Source: Kappaphycus alvarezii (lineage: Eukaryota > Rhodophyta > Florideophyceae > Gigartinales > Solieriaceae). Taken from it: DNA of 64,000 nucleotides. This document shows, in pieces, positions 1 through 8,938 of the stretch (position 1 is the first letter of the stretch; each line of letters opens with the position of its first letter). The DNA is taken from the NCBI GenBank assembly GCA_002205965.3, contig NADL03000483.1:1860001-1924000 (forward strand). The letters are read 5' to 3'. Position numbers and translations under genes: made by a program. The notes below the pieces were generated by a model, which searched no databases, had not been told where the DNA came from, and saw nothing but the letters and a program-made list of their open reading frames with translations.

Positions 1-202
1 GCAACGCACCACAGCTGCTACAAGCACTTCTAGTCCACGCAAAATGGTTTCCGCTTTTCGCGCACCATCACGACCAATTCGCAAGCAATTCGACGCCAAA
101 CATGCACACAACACGCAGTCCAAACAACCCAAGTGCTTCGCGCCAGGCAAGCAAGCCCGGCAACACCAAATGACCTTTTTCCAACATTCCCATCCGCGCC
201 AA

Positions 203-673
203 TCATCGATTAATACCCAAAATACGAACCGAATCCATGGCCGGCAACTTTGCAATAAACACCACAGCAAACGCCACCAAATTCACGCAGTGGTACGCGA
301 AAAACGACGGCGGGGTCTTCCGTGCGGCGAAAAGATACAGGATACATACGAGGGCGGTGCAAAACTTTCGTGACGGCGTGTTTTGCCATCGGTGATCCAA
401 CTGCTCCCACCACGTGCGCTTATCATTCCCTGGTGTACATGCGGCCCAATGTGTGGGAAACGGGTTTCCTTTCACCCAATGGAAGATGTAAAATGTGATA
501 CAGGCGTGCAACACGTTGACTACAGTCCAAGCTTGAAAGTCGCGTACTCCAGGGAAAAGGCCGACCAAGAAACGAACGGTGGCCACTATGCCGAGATAAA
601 ACGCCCATGCGGCGGGGGCGTTGAGCCATTCCACGCCTACGTCGTCGGGTTGCGATCCGTGACCGGCTTGCAT
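203..673 (-). CDS. ORMDL: ORMDL-family ER membrane protein (regulator of serine palmitoyltransferase)
   Basis: An intronless 156-codon frame starts with ATG at 673 and matches the ORMDL/ORM family in length (about 153 aa) and order of motifs. I see NPFPTHWA at residues 70-77, the block WEQLDHRWQNTPSRKF at 89-104, and the family ending RILGINR at the C-terminus. Four hydrophobic segments are visible at about 21-41, 47-66, 103-117 and 123-142, as expected for an ER multi-pass protein. In yeast and animals ORM proteins bind and restrain serine palmitoyltransferase, the first enzyme of sphingolipid synthesis; that role is family knowledge. The N-terminus (residues 1-15) has no clear counterpart and lacks the Ser-rich phosphorylated extension of yeast Orm1/2. 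A TACAGTA cluster lies about 190 bp upstream. The frame is intact, so I regard it as a working host gene. Confidence 0.93.
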   Translation of the reverse strand: MQAGHGSQPDDVGVEWLNAPAAWAFYLGIVATVRFLVGLFPGVRDFQAWTVVNVLHACITFYIFHWVKGNPFPTHWAACTPGNDKRTWWEQLDHRWQNTPSRKFCTALVCILYLFAARKTPPSFFAYHCVNLVAFAVVFIAKLPAMDSVRILGINR

Positions 674-863
674 GGGGAAAAGGAAATGTAAATGAGGGCG
701 TTGGTGTTCGGCTGAGGGGTTCTCTCAAGGTACTGGTGTCGGTTGTGTGGGTGAGGCGGAGGACCGGGTAGATTCAAGAAAACATTTTGACGTTGGGAGT
801 AAGGAAACTTGAAATGAAACGATTTGGGGATGGGGGCGACTTTGAGCGATTTGGTGCTGTGGA

Positions 864-920
864 GTACAGCGCAGTATCTGCTGTACCATGCGGTACAGTA
901 CAGTACAGTACTGTAGTGCC
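864..920. promoter_or_regulatory. TACAGTA/TACTGTA cluster upstream of ORMDL
   Basis: In 57 bp there are several overlapping copies of GTACAGTA, plus TACTGTA and near-copies (GTACAG, GCAGTA). It sits 190-250 bp upstream of the ORMDL start codon. Similar clusters precede other genes in the window, so a promoter element is possible; a simple-sequence expansion is the alternative. The rest of 674-1157 holds no gene that I can support. Confidence 0.4.
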
Positions 921-1157
921 TGCGAAAATCGGAATTGCTCAGAGTCTGGCAGGTAACCTTGTCAAGAGTTGAACTCCGTCACTGTCTTGTTTACAGATTC
1001 TTATCGGAACACAATTTGTTATTGAAACACGTGTCCCAAGATGAGTGGAGACATGTGTCGTAATAGAATTGGTTTGTGTCGCTGCCAAAAACCACAGCTT
1101 AAGTCAACTGTAATACTGGAGTGGTGAACATAAATTTGACTCCCGACTGAAAGTCGT

Positions 1158-1866
1158 CCTACGGAAGACTGGCGGAGGAGGTAGGACCGGTCGCCGCGGA
1201 AGCGGGCAGAAGCTAGTGCACATGTGCACGCCGCGTGGCGTATGCGGAAGTCTGCTGCCGTGCAGGGCTTGCATCAATGATGCTTACGGCGGCTGCGCCA
1301 TGGAGGAACGAGGCGATGCTTTCGAAGCCCTGACCGCAGAGGTGCATGGGGAGGCAGACTTGGTCCCAGGCTCGGTCCGTGAGAGCTATGCCATGTAACT
1401 TTTCATATGATGACCGTTGCAGATCAGCAAATTCTTCTGCAGCGGACTCGGCTAAGCGCGGATCTGAGAGCTTGAATGCATGCGATAGGAGGCACGATAG
1501 GAAGCATGCAAAGGCACAGATCCGGTGCATGTGGAAACGGGCGCGGGCGTCGCGGACCAGCAGGAGGCGGTCCAGGGTGCGGCGGCACTGAGCGATCTTG
1601 AACCGGAGAAAACTCTCCGTGAACGTTTTGTTGCCAATGGGGGCCGCTAGAGGCAGAAAGCCGTCCCGCGAGCACTCTTCGAGAGGGAATTCCGCTAAGA
1701 GGGCTGCTCGATTCGGAGGCGTGACGTGAGGCCAATATATCCGTGTCTTTCGTGGGTTGACATGGAAGCCAACCGTGGGGCCATCTCGGGCGAGGAGCCT
1801 GCGCGCCTGACGGGTGCCGCTAAGAGTCCCGACGATCGTGCCGTCGTCAGCGTACCATTGGCTTTC
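1158..1866 (-). mobile_element. R2-like non-LTR retrotransposon fragment (RT palm to thumb region), inverted copy
   Basis: The minus strand is open for about 215 codons and is a roughly 95% identical (by eye), inverted copy of 3165-3865. It begins with QWYADDGTIV, an intact YADD catalytic box of a reverse transcriptase, and runs through the region ending FLHGAAA.SIIDASPAR. It is truncated at both ends: the left edge stops near 1158 and nothing upstream of the YADD box is present. The full-length-like plus-strand relative has WCADDG at the same place, so this fragment preserves the better catalytic motif. It cannot be active, because the domains before and after are missing. Confidence 0.85.
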
Positions 1867-2945
1867 CCCTTGCCCACTCCCCTAGAAATCCTCTCTACAC
1901 CCTACCGCGAGACGGATACCTTCCAGGATACCCCCGCTCCCTGCCTAACCCAATTTATCCTCCTTTTTGTCAAGTTGGTGAAAGCGGCGGCGAATGCTCA
2001 TGGTGAACACGCCACTCAACAAGCGTGCCTTCACCTCCACATGTTGCCCACGGCTGTCCTTCGTCGCTGTCTCCGGGGAGAGCGCGGATGGCGGGACCCC
2101 AAGAGCAAACGGATCGCCCTCCGAGAACGCCTCCGTCGTGCGCACACGGGCTAACGGGCTCACAATGGGGCGCACTCTGCGCCGAAGCTGTCGCAGCTCA
2201 TCAAGCCCTGCTGGAATGGTGGGAAGAAAACACTCTCGGTGCCCCAACAGTCCCCGGCGACACCGGGTGCGCCCGTCGCGCAGAGACCCTTTGCGCTGAT
2301 GCACGATACGGTTAGGCCATGCGCGCCCTCCACAATGGCCCGCTCGCTGACGTCAACGACCCGGCGACGATTCAGCGGCTCCGGGATCTGCACCCGTCCC
2401 CGCCGCGCCCTTTCTCGCCGCTCCCGGAGGGCCGACTCCCGCCGCCCCCGCGCATCACCGAGGCCGCTGTGGAACACGCCGTCCGCGGCATCCCGCGGGA
2501 CACCACCGCCGGACCCGAACGAACGCCGTCCCGCTGGTTCCACCTCCTGGTTAAGACTCGCGTCAGTCCCGAAGCCGGCGTGACCGGTCTGCGTGTCCTG
2601 ACACAACTCGTTTCCCGGCTCGCCCGGGGGAACTCCAGGACGATGTGCTCCCCTCGTGGGAGCGGCGACGCTCCTCCCGTTACAGCCGACTCCCGACAAG
2701 GTCTGCCCGATTGCCATCGGGTCTGTGCTCCGTCGGATAGTGAAGAAGGCACCGCTCCCGGCCGCAATAGCTGATTCACACTCGGTACTTTTGCCGCATC
2801 AGACTGCCAAAGTTGTCAAAGCCGGATTGGACTCTATATTGTCCACGACACCCGTGCGACACTACGTCGCTTCTTCGCCACCCCGAATGTCGCCACGGTC
2901 CTCATAGACGCCACCAACGCCTTTAACCGTGTTGATCGACAGTCT

Positions 2946-3971
2946 ATGCTGGACCACCCACCAATGCTCGCCCCCTCGCTAGCCCGCTTTGCTAATATGA
3001 TCTACGTCCGCATACAACCGCCTTTGCTCATCCCGAACCGGGATCGCACCGTCATTCCAAGAGCCCAGGGCACCCAACAGGGTGACCCGGCCAGCATGTT
3101 GTTGTTCTCGCTAACGATCCAACCCCTCATCCGTCGGGTAGCTGACATCCCCAACATTGCTCTCTGCCAATGGTGCGCTGATGACGGCACGATCGTCGGG
3201 ACCCTTGGCGGCACCCGTCAGGAGCTCAGGCTCCTCGCCCGAGATGGCCCCGCGATTGGCTTCCATGTCAACCCACGTAAGACACGGATATATTGGCCTC
3301 ACGTCATGCCTCCGAATCGAGCAGCCCTCCTAGCGGAATTCCCTCTCGAAGAATGCTTGCGGGACGGCTTTCTGCTTCTAGCGGCCCCCATTGGCAACAA
3401 AACGTTCACGGAGAGTTTTCTCCAGTCCAAGATCGCTCAGTGCCGCCGCACCCTGGACCGCCTCCTGCTGGTTCGCGACGCCCGCGCCCGGTTCCACATG
3501 CACCGGATCTGTGCCTCTGCATGCTTCCTATTGTGCCTCCTATCGCATGCATTCAAGCTCTCAGATCCGCGCTTAGCCGAGTCCGCCGCAGAAGAATTTG
3601 ATGATCTGCAACGGTCATCATATGAAAAGTTACATGGCATAGCTCTCACGGACCGAGCCTGGGACCAAGTCCGCTTCCCCAAGCACCTCTGCGGTCAGGG
3701 CTTCGAAAGCATCGCCTCGTTCCTCCATGGCGCAGCCGCCGCTAGCATCATTGATGCTGCGCCCGCACGGCAGCAGACTTCCACGTACGCCACGCGGCGT
3801 GCTTGTGCACTAGCTTCTGCCCGCTTCCGCGGTGACCGGTCCTTCCTCCTCCGTCAGGCTGGGACTTCGCTCCGCCGTTTCGCCCTGTCCATCCCTGAGA
3901 TTGTCGACCTCTCAACCCTTGACCCTTCCACTCTAGCTGCTTCACCCACCAACACTCTAACGCTTCTCTAA
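2946..3971 (+). pseudogene. Longest open segment of the R2-like element: RT palm, thumb and linker
   Basis: A 341-codon open segment within the non-LTR element. It starts inside the RT domain just after the NAFNR motif, contains the GTQQGDP box at about residues 42-48 and the altered catalytic box WCADDG near 76-81, and ends in the linker before the zinc finger. The real start lies upstream in another frame (2160-2780 carries the N-terminus), so this ATG is not the natural start. Flanking frameshifts at about 2850 and 3970 make the gene non-functional. Confidence 0.8.
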
Positions 3972-4764
3972 CGGGTGCAGCAAGAGGCGCGGGCAAGAGT
4001 TCATTGGCACTTCGAATCCTGGGCGACTGCCCCAAACCCGACCGCTCACATTGACGCCGACGTCCGCCATCGCATCCGTGGCTTAGAGTTCCGCCGCAGC
4101 CCTGCTGCGGCCTTTCTCTTCGCCCACTCCACGGCAGCAACGAAGGTGTACACCGCACACTGGCAGACCATGCTCCGCCGTCACCTAGGACTGCCTGTGT
4201 ATGATGACTCGATGCCCCCAACTGCCACCACTGTGACCACCCTTGGACACCCTCGGGGATCACGCCGCCGACCTCTGCTGCCCTGGTTTCGGCCGTCGTC
4301 ACCGCCATGACTCGCTCTGTTATGCGTTTGCGACAAACGTTACCCGCGCCGCGGGTCTGGATACTCGGCACGAGGTTCCGCTCTTCGTCCCGGGCACTGA
4401 GCTCTGGCCCGCCGATACCCTTGCACAACCCCCCAACCCCGGAAGGCACAACGTTGCGCCCCATTGCGTGTGACATCACTGTCGTCTCGCCGTTCAAGGC
4501 CGCAGTTCGCACCAAGGCGACCCAGGATGCCGGTGGCGCTGCTGAAGTGACCGCCCGCGACAAGGTTACAACCCGGAACGCAACCTCTCCCGACGCCTTC
4601 CCGCTCCCTCAACTGACGCACCTTCTACGCCATGCACGCCGAATTTCACGTTTCGACCTCTGGCGATTGATTCCCTGGTTGCCCCTTCCCATGGTACTAT
4701 TGCATTTATCGAGTAGTTCCGCGGATCGCGTCCAAGTGTCACTCGACACTTGGCGTTATCCGCC

Positions 4765-4887
4765 GCCGTATGTACCAGCGACTGAGTTGCACCCTCTGGT
4801 CATCCATTGCTCAAGCTATCCTGTCCCGGGCCCCGATGCACATGGACGACAAAGTACATCCGGCTAGATCTTAGCCGTATAGTTAGG
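4765..4887 (+). repeat. 3' tail of the R2-like family, copy 1
   Basis: About 120 bp after the coding end matches, in reverse complement, the segments at 5072-5215, 6471-6690 and 10821-10920. Shared words include TGAGTTGCAC and the GGTCATC / GGGCCCC blocks. A shared end at the same side of every copy is what target-primed reverse transcription leaves. 4888-5071 holds no gene that I can support. Confidence 0.65.
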
Positions 4888-5071
4888 ACGTGCGCAGTCC
4901 CCAGTAGACACTGAATGCAATAAACTGCTTCCTACGGGCTATGTTGTCAGAGTAAGCTTGCAAGTGAGTACTGTAATGCAAAAATTGATGAATCTTATTC
5001 TGTCGGAATTGAATGTGCGTCATAAGGGCCTATTGAGGATTGATGAAATCTTTACTCTTCACTTATCTTGA

Positions 5072-6225
5072 ATTTACACCGACTGACCGACTATTCAGTT
5101 AAGAGGTAACTGGATGGACCACATCGGTCACGTGCAGTGGGGCCCGCGATATGATGGCCATAGCCACCGACGACCACAAAGTGCAACTGATACGCTGGTA
5201 GATGCGAGTGCGAATCGTAGCGTCCGAGGTGTGGCATTTCGTGGCTACACGTGGCACAAACTCTTCGATAAATGAAGCGGAATCCGGAGAAGGGGCACCG
5301 AGGAAATCGAAAACCAGAGGCTGGAATCGGAAACCTGGGTCGCGGGCGGGCAGGGAGGGGGGACCAGACGCCTTGACAGCTTGTGTTGTAGGTCCTGGAG
5401 CTTGCGATGGTGCATGAGGACGGCAGCCCCACCGGCGACTTGCGTCGCTTTGGTGATGGAGGTCTGCTTGAACGGTGACGTGATGGCGACGTCACAAGCA
5501 CTGGGTGGGTCATGTAGGGCAGCTTCCGTGTCGCGGGGGGGATGGACGAGGAGAATGTCAGCGGGCCTGTAGTCCGTCCCGGGGAGGGGATTCGCAGCTT
5601 CGAACTCGTAGTCAAGGCCGGCTGCGCGGAACACGTGCCACGCGAACACATTGCGAACGGAGTTGTGTCGGTGAATGCGCCCAAACTCTGAGACGCAGCG
5701 GTCGGTGGCATGGTCACGGTGGACATCCATGTCTTGCTGGCAGTGGTGGCATTTCAATGGCACCGAGTCTGAGTAGACTGGGAGACCGAGGTGCCTGCGC
5801 AGCATGATGCACCAGTGTGCTGATGACACCTTTGTCGCGGTGGTGGGGTGGGCGCATAGGAACGCCGCCGCACTGGTGTTACGGAAGGCCAAGCCTCGAA
5901 TCCGGCGACGTGTGGACGTGTCGGAATGGCAGCTAGGATGATTCAGATGGTAGAGAAATGCCATGTAGTGGCGGCTAGAGCGGTGAGAATATAGTACGGT
6001 GATGGCGTACCCTAGTTGCAACAGCTGTCTGTCGGTAAGGGCGTTGTTCCAGAGGAGTTGCATGGTCCGGATAGCAGCTTTATGGGGCGTAGTTGTTGAC
6101 ACTGGGTGATGCGGGAACCAGTGCAGAAACCAGCAAAGTTCGAAGCGAAGCGGGGTGCCCCTTGAGGATGGGGGAAGTGAGGACGGGTGGGAAGAATCCA
6201 ATTCGTGTCGTGACTGGTGCAGCAC
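5072..6225 (-). mobile_element. R2-like non-LTR retrotransposon, 5'-truncated 3' half
   Basis: The minus strand carries an unbroken 326-codon frame (6225-5245) for the C-terminal half of the family protein. It shows RRRIRGLAFRNTSAAAFL, HWCIMLRRHLGLPVY, a complete CCHC finger (CHHC, then HRDHATDRC; spacing C-x2-C-x9-H-x4-C), FGRIHRHNSVRN, then RPADILL and SACDVAITSPF. No RT domain remains, so the copy is 5'-truncated. The 3' tail continues to about 5072. This is the best-preserved copy of the putative endonuclease end, with no internal stops, which makes it the best template for classifying the family. Confidence 0.82.
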
Positions 6226-6470
6226 TAATTCTGTACGGTACAGTATTGTATTGTGCCGTGGTGCGGATCATAATTTCCCATCCCACAAAATCGTGATCCT
6301 CAGCATCTAGCCTTTTACGGTGCCCTGTATCCCATCCGTAGAAACCGACGTGGAGATGCGGCAAAACGCTCCTTTCATTTGTAATTAAATGTCATCATAA
6401 TTTCTAATAGTAGATCTGTAGTAATCTACTGAATGTTCTTCAACAAAGAAAACTTTTTGCTCATTAGTCA
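6226..6470. other. Short gene-free spacer with TACAGTA-like words
   Basis: Between the truncated element and the solo tail there is no supported coding sequence. Around 6232-6262 there are GTACGGTACAG and ATTGTATTGTG runs of the same kind as the clusters upstream of the host genes. Confidence 0.35.
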
Positions 6471-6690
6471 TTTCGAGTGTACACTGACCGACTATAAAAG
6501 TTAAGATCCAACTGGATGGTCCACGTCAGTGACGTGCAGTGAAGCGCGCGAAATGATGGCCTCCGCTACCGACAAACACATAATGCAACTAGAACGCTGA
6601 TATAAACGCGTGCGAATGACGGTACTGTAGGAGAGACGTGGCGTTGCTTCGCAGGCCGTTCGATAAAACCTTCAAGATAACCTTCACTTC
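6471..6690 (-). repeat. Solo 3' tail of the R2-like family (extreme 5' truncation)
   Basis: The segment beginning ACTGACCGACTATAAAAG matches the 3' tail at 5072-5215 over its whole length, including AACTGGATGG, TCCACGTC and GACGTGCAGTG. No coding part of the element follows. It ends about 200 bp upstream of the glycosyltransferase start codon, so it may now be part of that promoter region. Confidence 0.7.
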
Positions 6691-6891
6691 GATAAATTCG
6701 GAGCAATAAATGCTACGATATGAAACCCTCAGGTCACTGTATTGTGTCAAGCGACGTTGACGTAATTCGTAAAAGACGTTCTTTGCATGTCTGTCAAAGA
6801 TGTTTTGTAAAAGTTTGTTACGTAGAAAATGTGATGCAAATTAGAAACTATTTCTATTTCAAAACCCTTGCCTACCGCATTAAACGTTGCG

Positions 6892-8865
6892 ATGGCAGGC
6901 ACCACGGTCGCCAACCTTCCTCTACACCATCGTCCTTCATCCACGATCGAAATCATGCGCAGCCCTTCCGCGACTCGTGTAGTGGATACCCTTCGTCCTC
7001 GTCGCCGCCAGCAACCGCCAACCACCACTACTCGTCCCACTCCCTCACCCGACATCCCCGCTCCCCATCGCCCCGTCGGTTTTATTCTCTCCTCCTTTAC
7101 AATCCTCGTCCAATTTCTCCTCATCATCTATCTTGCTACTCGTTCACAATCCCCCTACGCTCCCAAATCAACCCCTCCCCCCTTCCCCGGCTTTCCTCCC
7201 GCTCAATTTACTCATGCCGATGTCCACATCACTATCTATTCCTACGATCGCCCGCGCCATCTCCTAAACCTTTTGTCCGACATTCAGCGCGAGGCAAAAG
7301 CCTCCAATTTAACTGTTGCCGTCAATGTTATCGACGACAACTCATACGCTTGTACCTCCCCTTCGCTAGAGACAAATCTCTTCGACCTCCCCGGCCCCCC
7401 CGACCCCGATCGATCCCTCATTCGAGTTCCCCTTGATGACCCGTCCGGAATTCTTTGCGCAGCCCGTCATCGCTTCCATCATGTCGAGCATTTCCTTCGC
7501 TCCCGGGGATGGAACATGTATGTCTCCAAGTATCGCCATGCTAGAAGGCGCTATTGGCATTTGGTCGCCCTCGCTCATGCCCTCTTGCATCAGGTATCAG
7601 CAGACTATTTTCTGTTTCTGCCCGATGATGACCGCCTCGCATCGGGGTTTTTTGACCACGTCATTCCCTTGTGGCATTCTATTCAAGATGATAGAAAGAT
7701 GACTATGATGTTGCATGTTGAAGAGACTCGGGAGCATAATCCGGTTTGGACCTCACTGAAACCAAGGCCAGAGAACGACCACTTGATGCGCATTGGGTGG
7801 GTCGAGTCTGGCAATTTTCTGTGCCAACGACCATTCCTGCAATTTATGAACTGGACTTTTCCGCAGGTGCCGCCCCAAAGATGGGAGGATAATGCGAACA
7901 TATCATCCGGTGTAGGCTCCACGATGTCTGAAATGCTTTTCAGGCAGTCTAAAAGAATGTACAGAACCAAGCGTTCATATGTGGCACATGTGGGGGTATC
8001 CCTTTCCAAAATGAACGCGGAATTTAGGAAGAGAGGGAGCCGAGCATTGGTTACAAAGTATTTTAGTGATGGAGAGGACGCGTACAAAAGATTACTGGAG
8101 GAGGCTGCAACCGTGACAGCGTCAATGGCATCACAGTGGTCTAGAGAGACGGCGCTGCATGCCGCGGTGGAGAGCTTGGCCCCCCACGTGGATCGTTTGA
8201 ATGTGTACTTGAATAGCTATAGCTCTGTGCCATCCTTCTTGAATGCCCCTTTCGTGACAGTTATTACAGGTCAAGACGAAGTGGCGCGGGGGGATATTGG
8301 TGACATTGGAAAGTTTTTCTGGTGCAATGATATAGATACAGAATTCCATCTCACTGTTGACGATGACATCATATATCCCACTAACTATGTAACTGAACTG
8401 ATTAAGTTTTGGCGTCGATTTGAACCCCCTGTTGTCGTCGGAGCACATGGCATTCGCATCAAGCAAAGCTACCTCACGCCCCCTGGAAATCGACGAAGCA
8501 AGGGTTACTATGCGTCACGTGATGTATGGATGGGGGTTGGGACAGTTCCTGAGCCCGTCAACGTGCACATAATTGGGACCGGAACTATGCTGTATAGGCC
8601 ATCTGATGTTGGGTACGTAGATATCGATACTGTCTTCCCACATCCAAATATGGCAGACATTTGGTTCGGGCTGCTTGCTCAAGAGCGCAAGTTGCCAATG
8701 ATGATCATTCCTCATAAGGGGGGTTGGATAAGCGAGGTGCCGGGGACAACGACAGGTTCCATATACAAACTGGCAACCCGCACTCGACGTTCTGACCAAG
8801 TTCAGACAGAAGCGGCAATGAGTATAGAGAAATGGGAGCTGAACGAAGCAACCGATGCAAACTAA
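6892..8865 (+). CDS. Type II membrane glycosyltransferase with two GT-A-like domains
   Basis: A single uninterrupted exon of 657 codons from the ATG at 6892; the frame stays open 24 nt further up but without an ATG. The N-terminus is Pro/Thr/Arg-rich and is followed by one hydrophobic segment at about residues 62-82, the layout of a Golgi type II enzyme. Domain 1 (about 110-420) starts ITIYSYDRPRHLL and has FLFLPDDDR with the metal-binding triple Asp at 245-247. Domain 2 (about 435-640) has RLNVYLNSYSSVP, GKFFWC and HLTVDDDIIYP with its triple Asp at 490-492, then VGAHGI and HIIGTGTMLYR. Two tandem GT-A domains recall bifunctional polysaccharide synthases such as the Pasteurella glycosaminoglycan synthases; domain 2 resembles those by motif. 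A role in wall or matrix glycan synthesis is inference, and the sugars are unknown. It converges with the RluA-type gene, with only 73 bp between the stop codons. Confidence 0.88.
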   Translation: MAGTTVANLPLHHRPSSTIEIMRSPSATRVVDTLRPRRRQQPPTTTTRPTPSPDIPAPHRPVGFILSSFTILVQFLLIIYLATRSQSPYAPKSTPPPFPGFPPAQFTHADVHITIYSYDRPRHLLNLLSDIQREAKASNLTVAVNVIDDNSYACTSPSLETNLFDLPGPPDPDRSLIRVPLDDPSGILCAARHRFHHVEHFLRSRGWNMYVSKYRHARRRYWHLVALAHALLHQVSADYFLFLPDDDRLASGFFDHVIPLWHSIQDDRKMTMMLHVEETREHNPVWTSLKPRPENDHLMRIGWVESGNFLCQRPFLQFMNWTFPQVPPQRWEDNANISSGVGSTMSEMLFRQSKRMYRTKRSYVAHVGVSLSKMNAEFRKRGSRALVTKYFSDGEDAYKRLLEEAATVTASMASQWSRETALHAAVESLAPHVDRLNVYLNSYSSVPSFLNAPFVTVITGQDEVARGDIGDIGKFFWCNDIDTEFHLTVDDDIIYPTNYVTELIKFWRRFEPPVVVGAHGIRIKQSYLTPPGNRRSKGYYASRDVWMGVGTVPEPVNVHIIGTGTMLYRPSDVGYVDIDTVFPHPNMADIWFGLLAQERKLPMMIIPHKGGWISEVPGTTTGSIYKLATRTRRSDQVQTEAAMSIEKWELNEATDAN

Positions 8866-8938
8866 TGATAGTCACTGGCTTCCTGACAGATCAAAATTGC
8901 CGCTCACGCATTCAGCGGCTGTGCTCGGTCGATTTCTT

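Larger units (their letters stand above)
1900..4887 (+). mobile_element. R2-like non-LTR retrotransposon, one ORF, frame-broken
   Basis: Reading the plus strand through several frameshifts gives one retrotransposon protein. It has an N-terminal block around 2320-2560 (PLADVNDPATIQRLRDLHP, then a DTTAGPERTPSRWF motif), RT fingers at 2640-2950 (VLIDATNAFNRVDRQSML), and the palm motif GTQQGDPASMLLFSLTIQ with WCADDG near 3170-3190. Thumb and linker reach 3970. The C-terminal part (4000-4720) has CHHC, then H-x4-C (GDHAADLC), RHRHD, a PADTL box and CDITVVSPF. A C-x2-C-x9-H-x4-C finger followed by (K/R)Px(A)D...D is the layout of R2/CRE-type elements with a restriction-like endonuclease; I infer that class. 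The catalytic YADD has become CADD. The 3' tail (about 4765-4887) recurs elsewhere in the window. Confidence 0.8.

Noticed and set aside
44..373. 109-codon plus-strand ORF at the window start
   Set aside because: It lies over the ORMDL gene on the other strand and has Gln/His/Arg-rich shadow composition.
3748..4563. 271-codon minus-strand ORF
   Set aside because: It is antisense to the R2-like element, where the GC-rich coding strand keeps the opposite frame open; composition is Gly/Arg-rich and the retroelement motifs are on plus.
6720..7436. 238-codon plus-strand ORF overlapping the glycosyltransferase
   Set aside because: It is the +1 shadow of the N-terminal Pro/Ser/Arg-rich coding region, with low-complexity Ser/Arg/Pro content and no domain.
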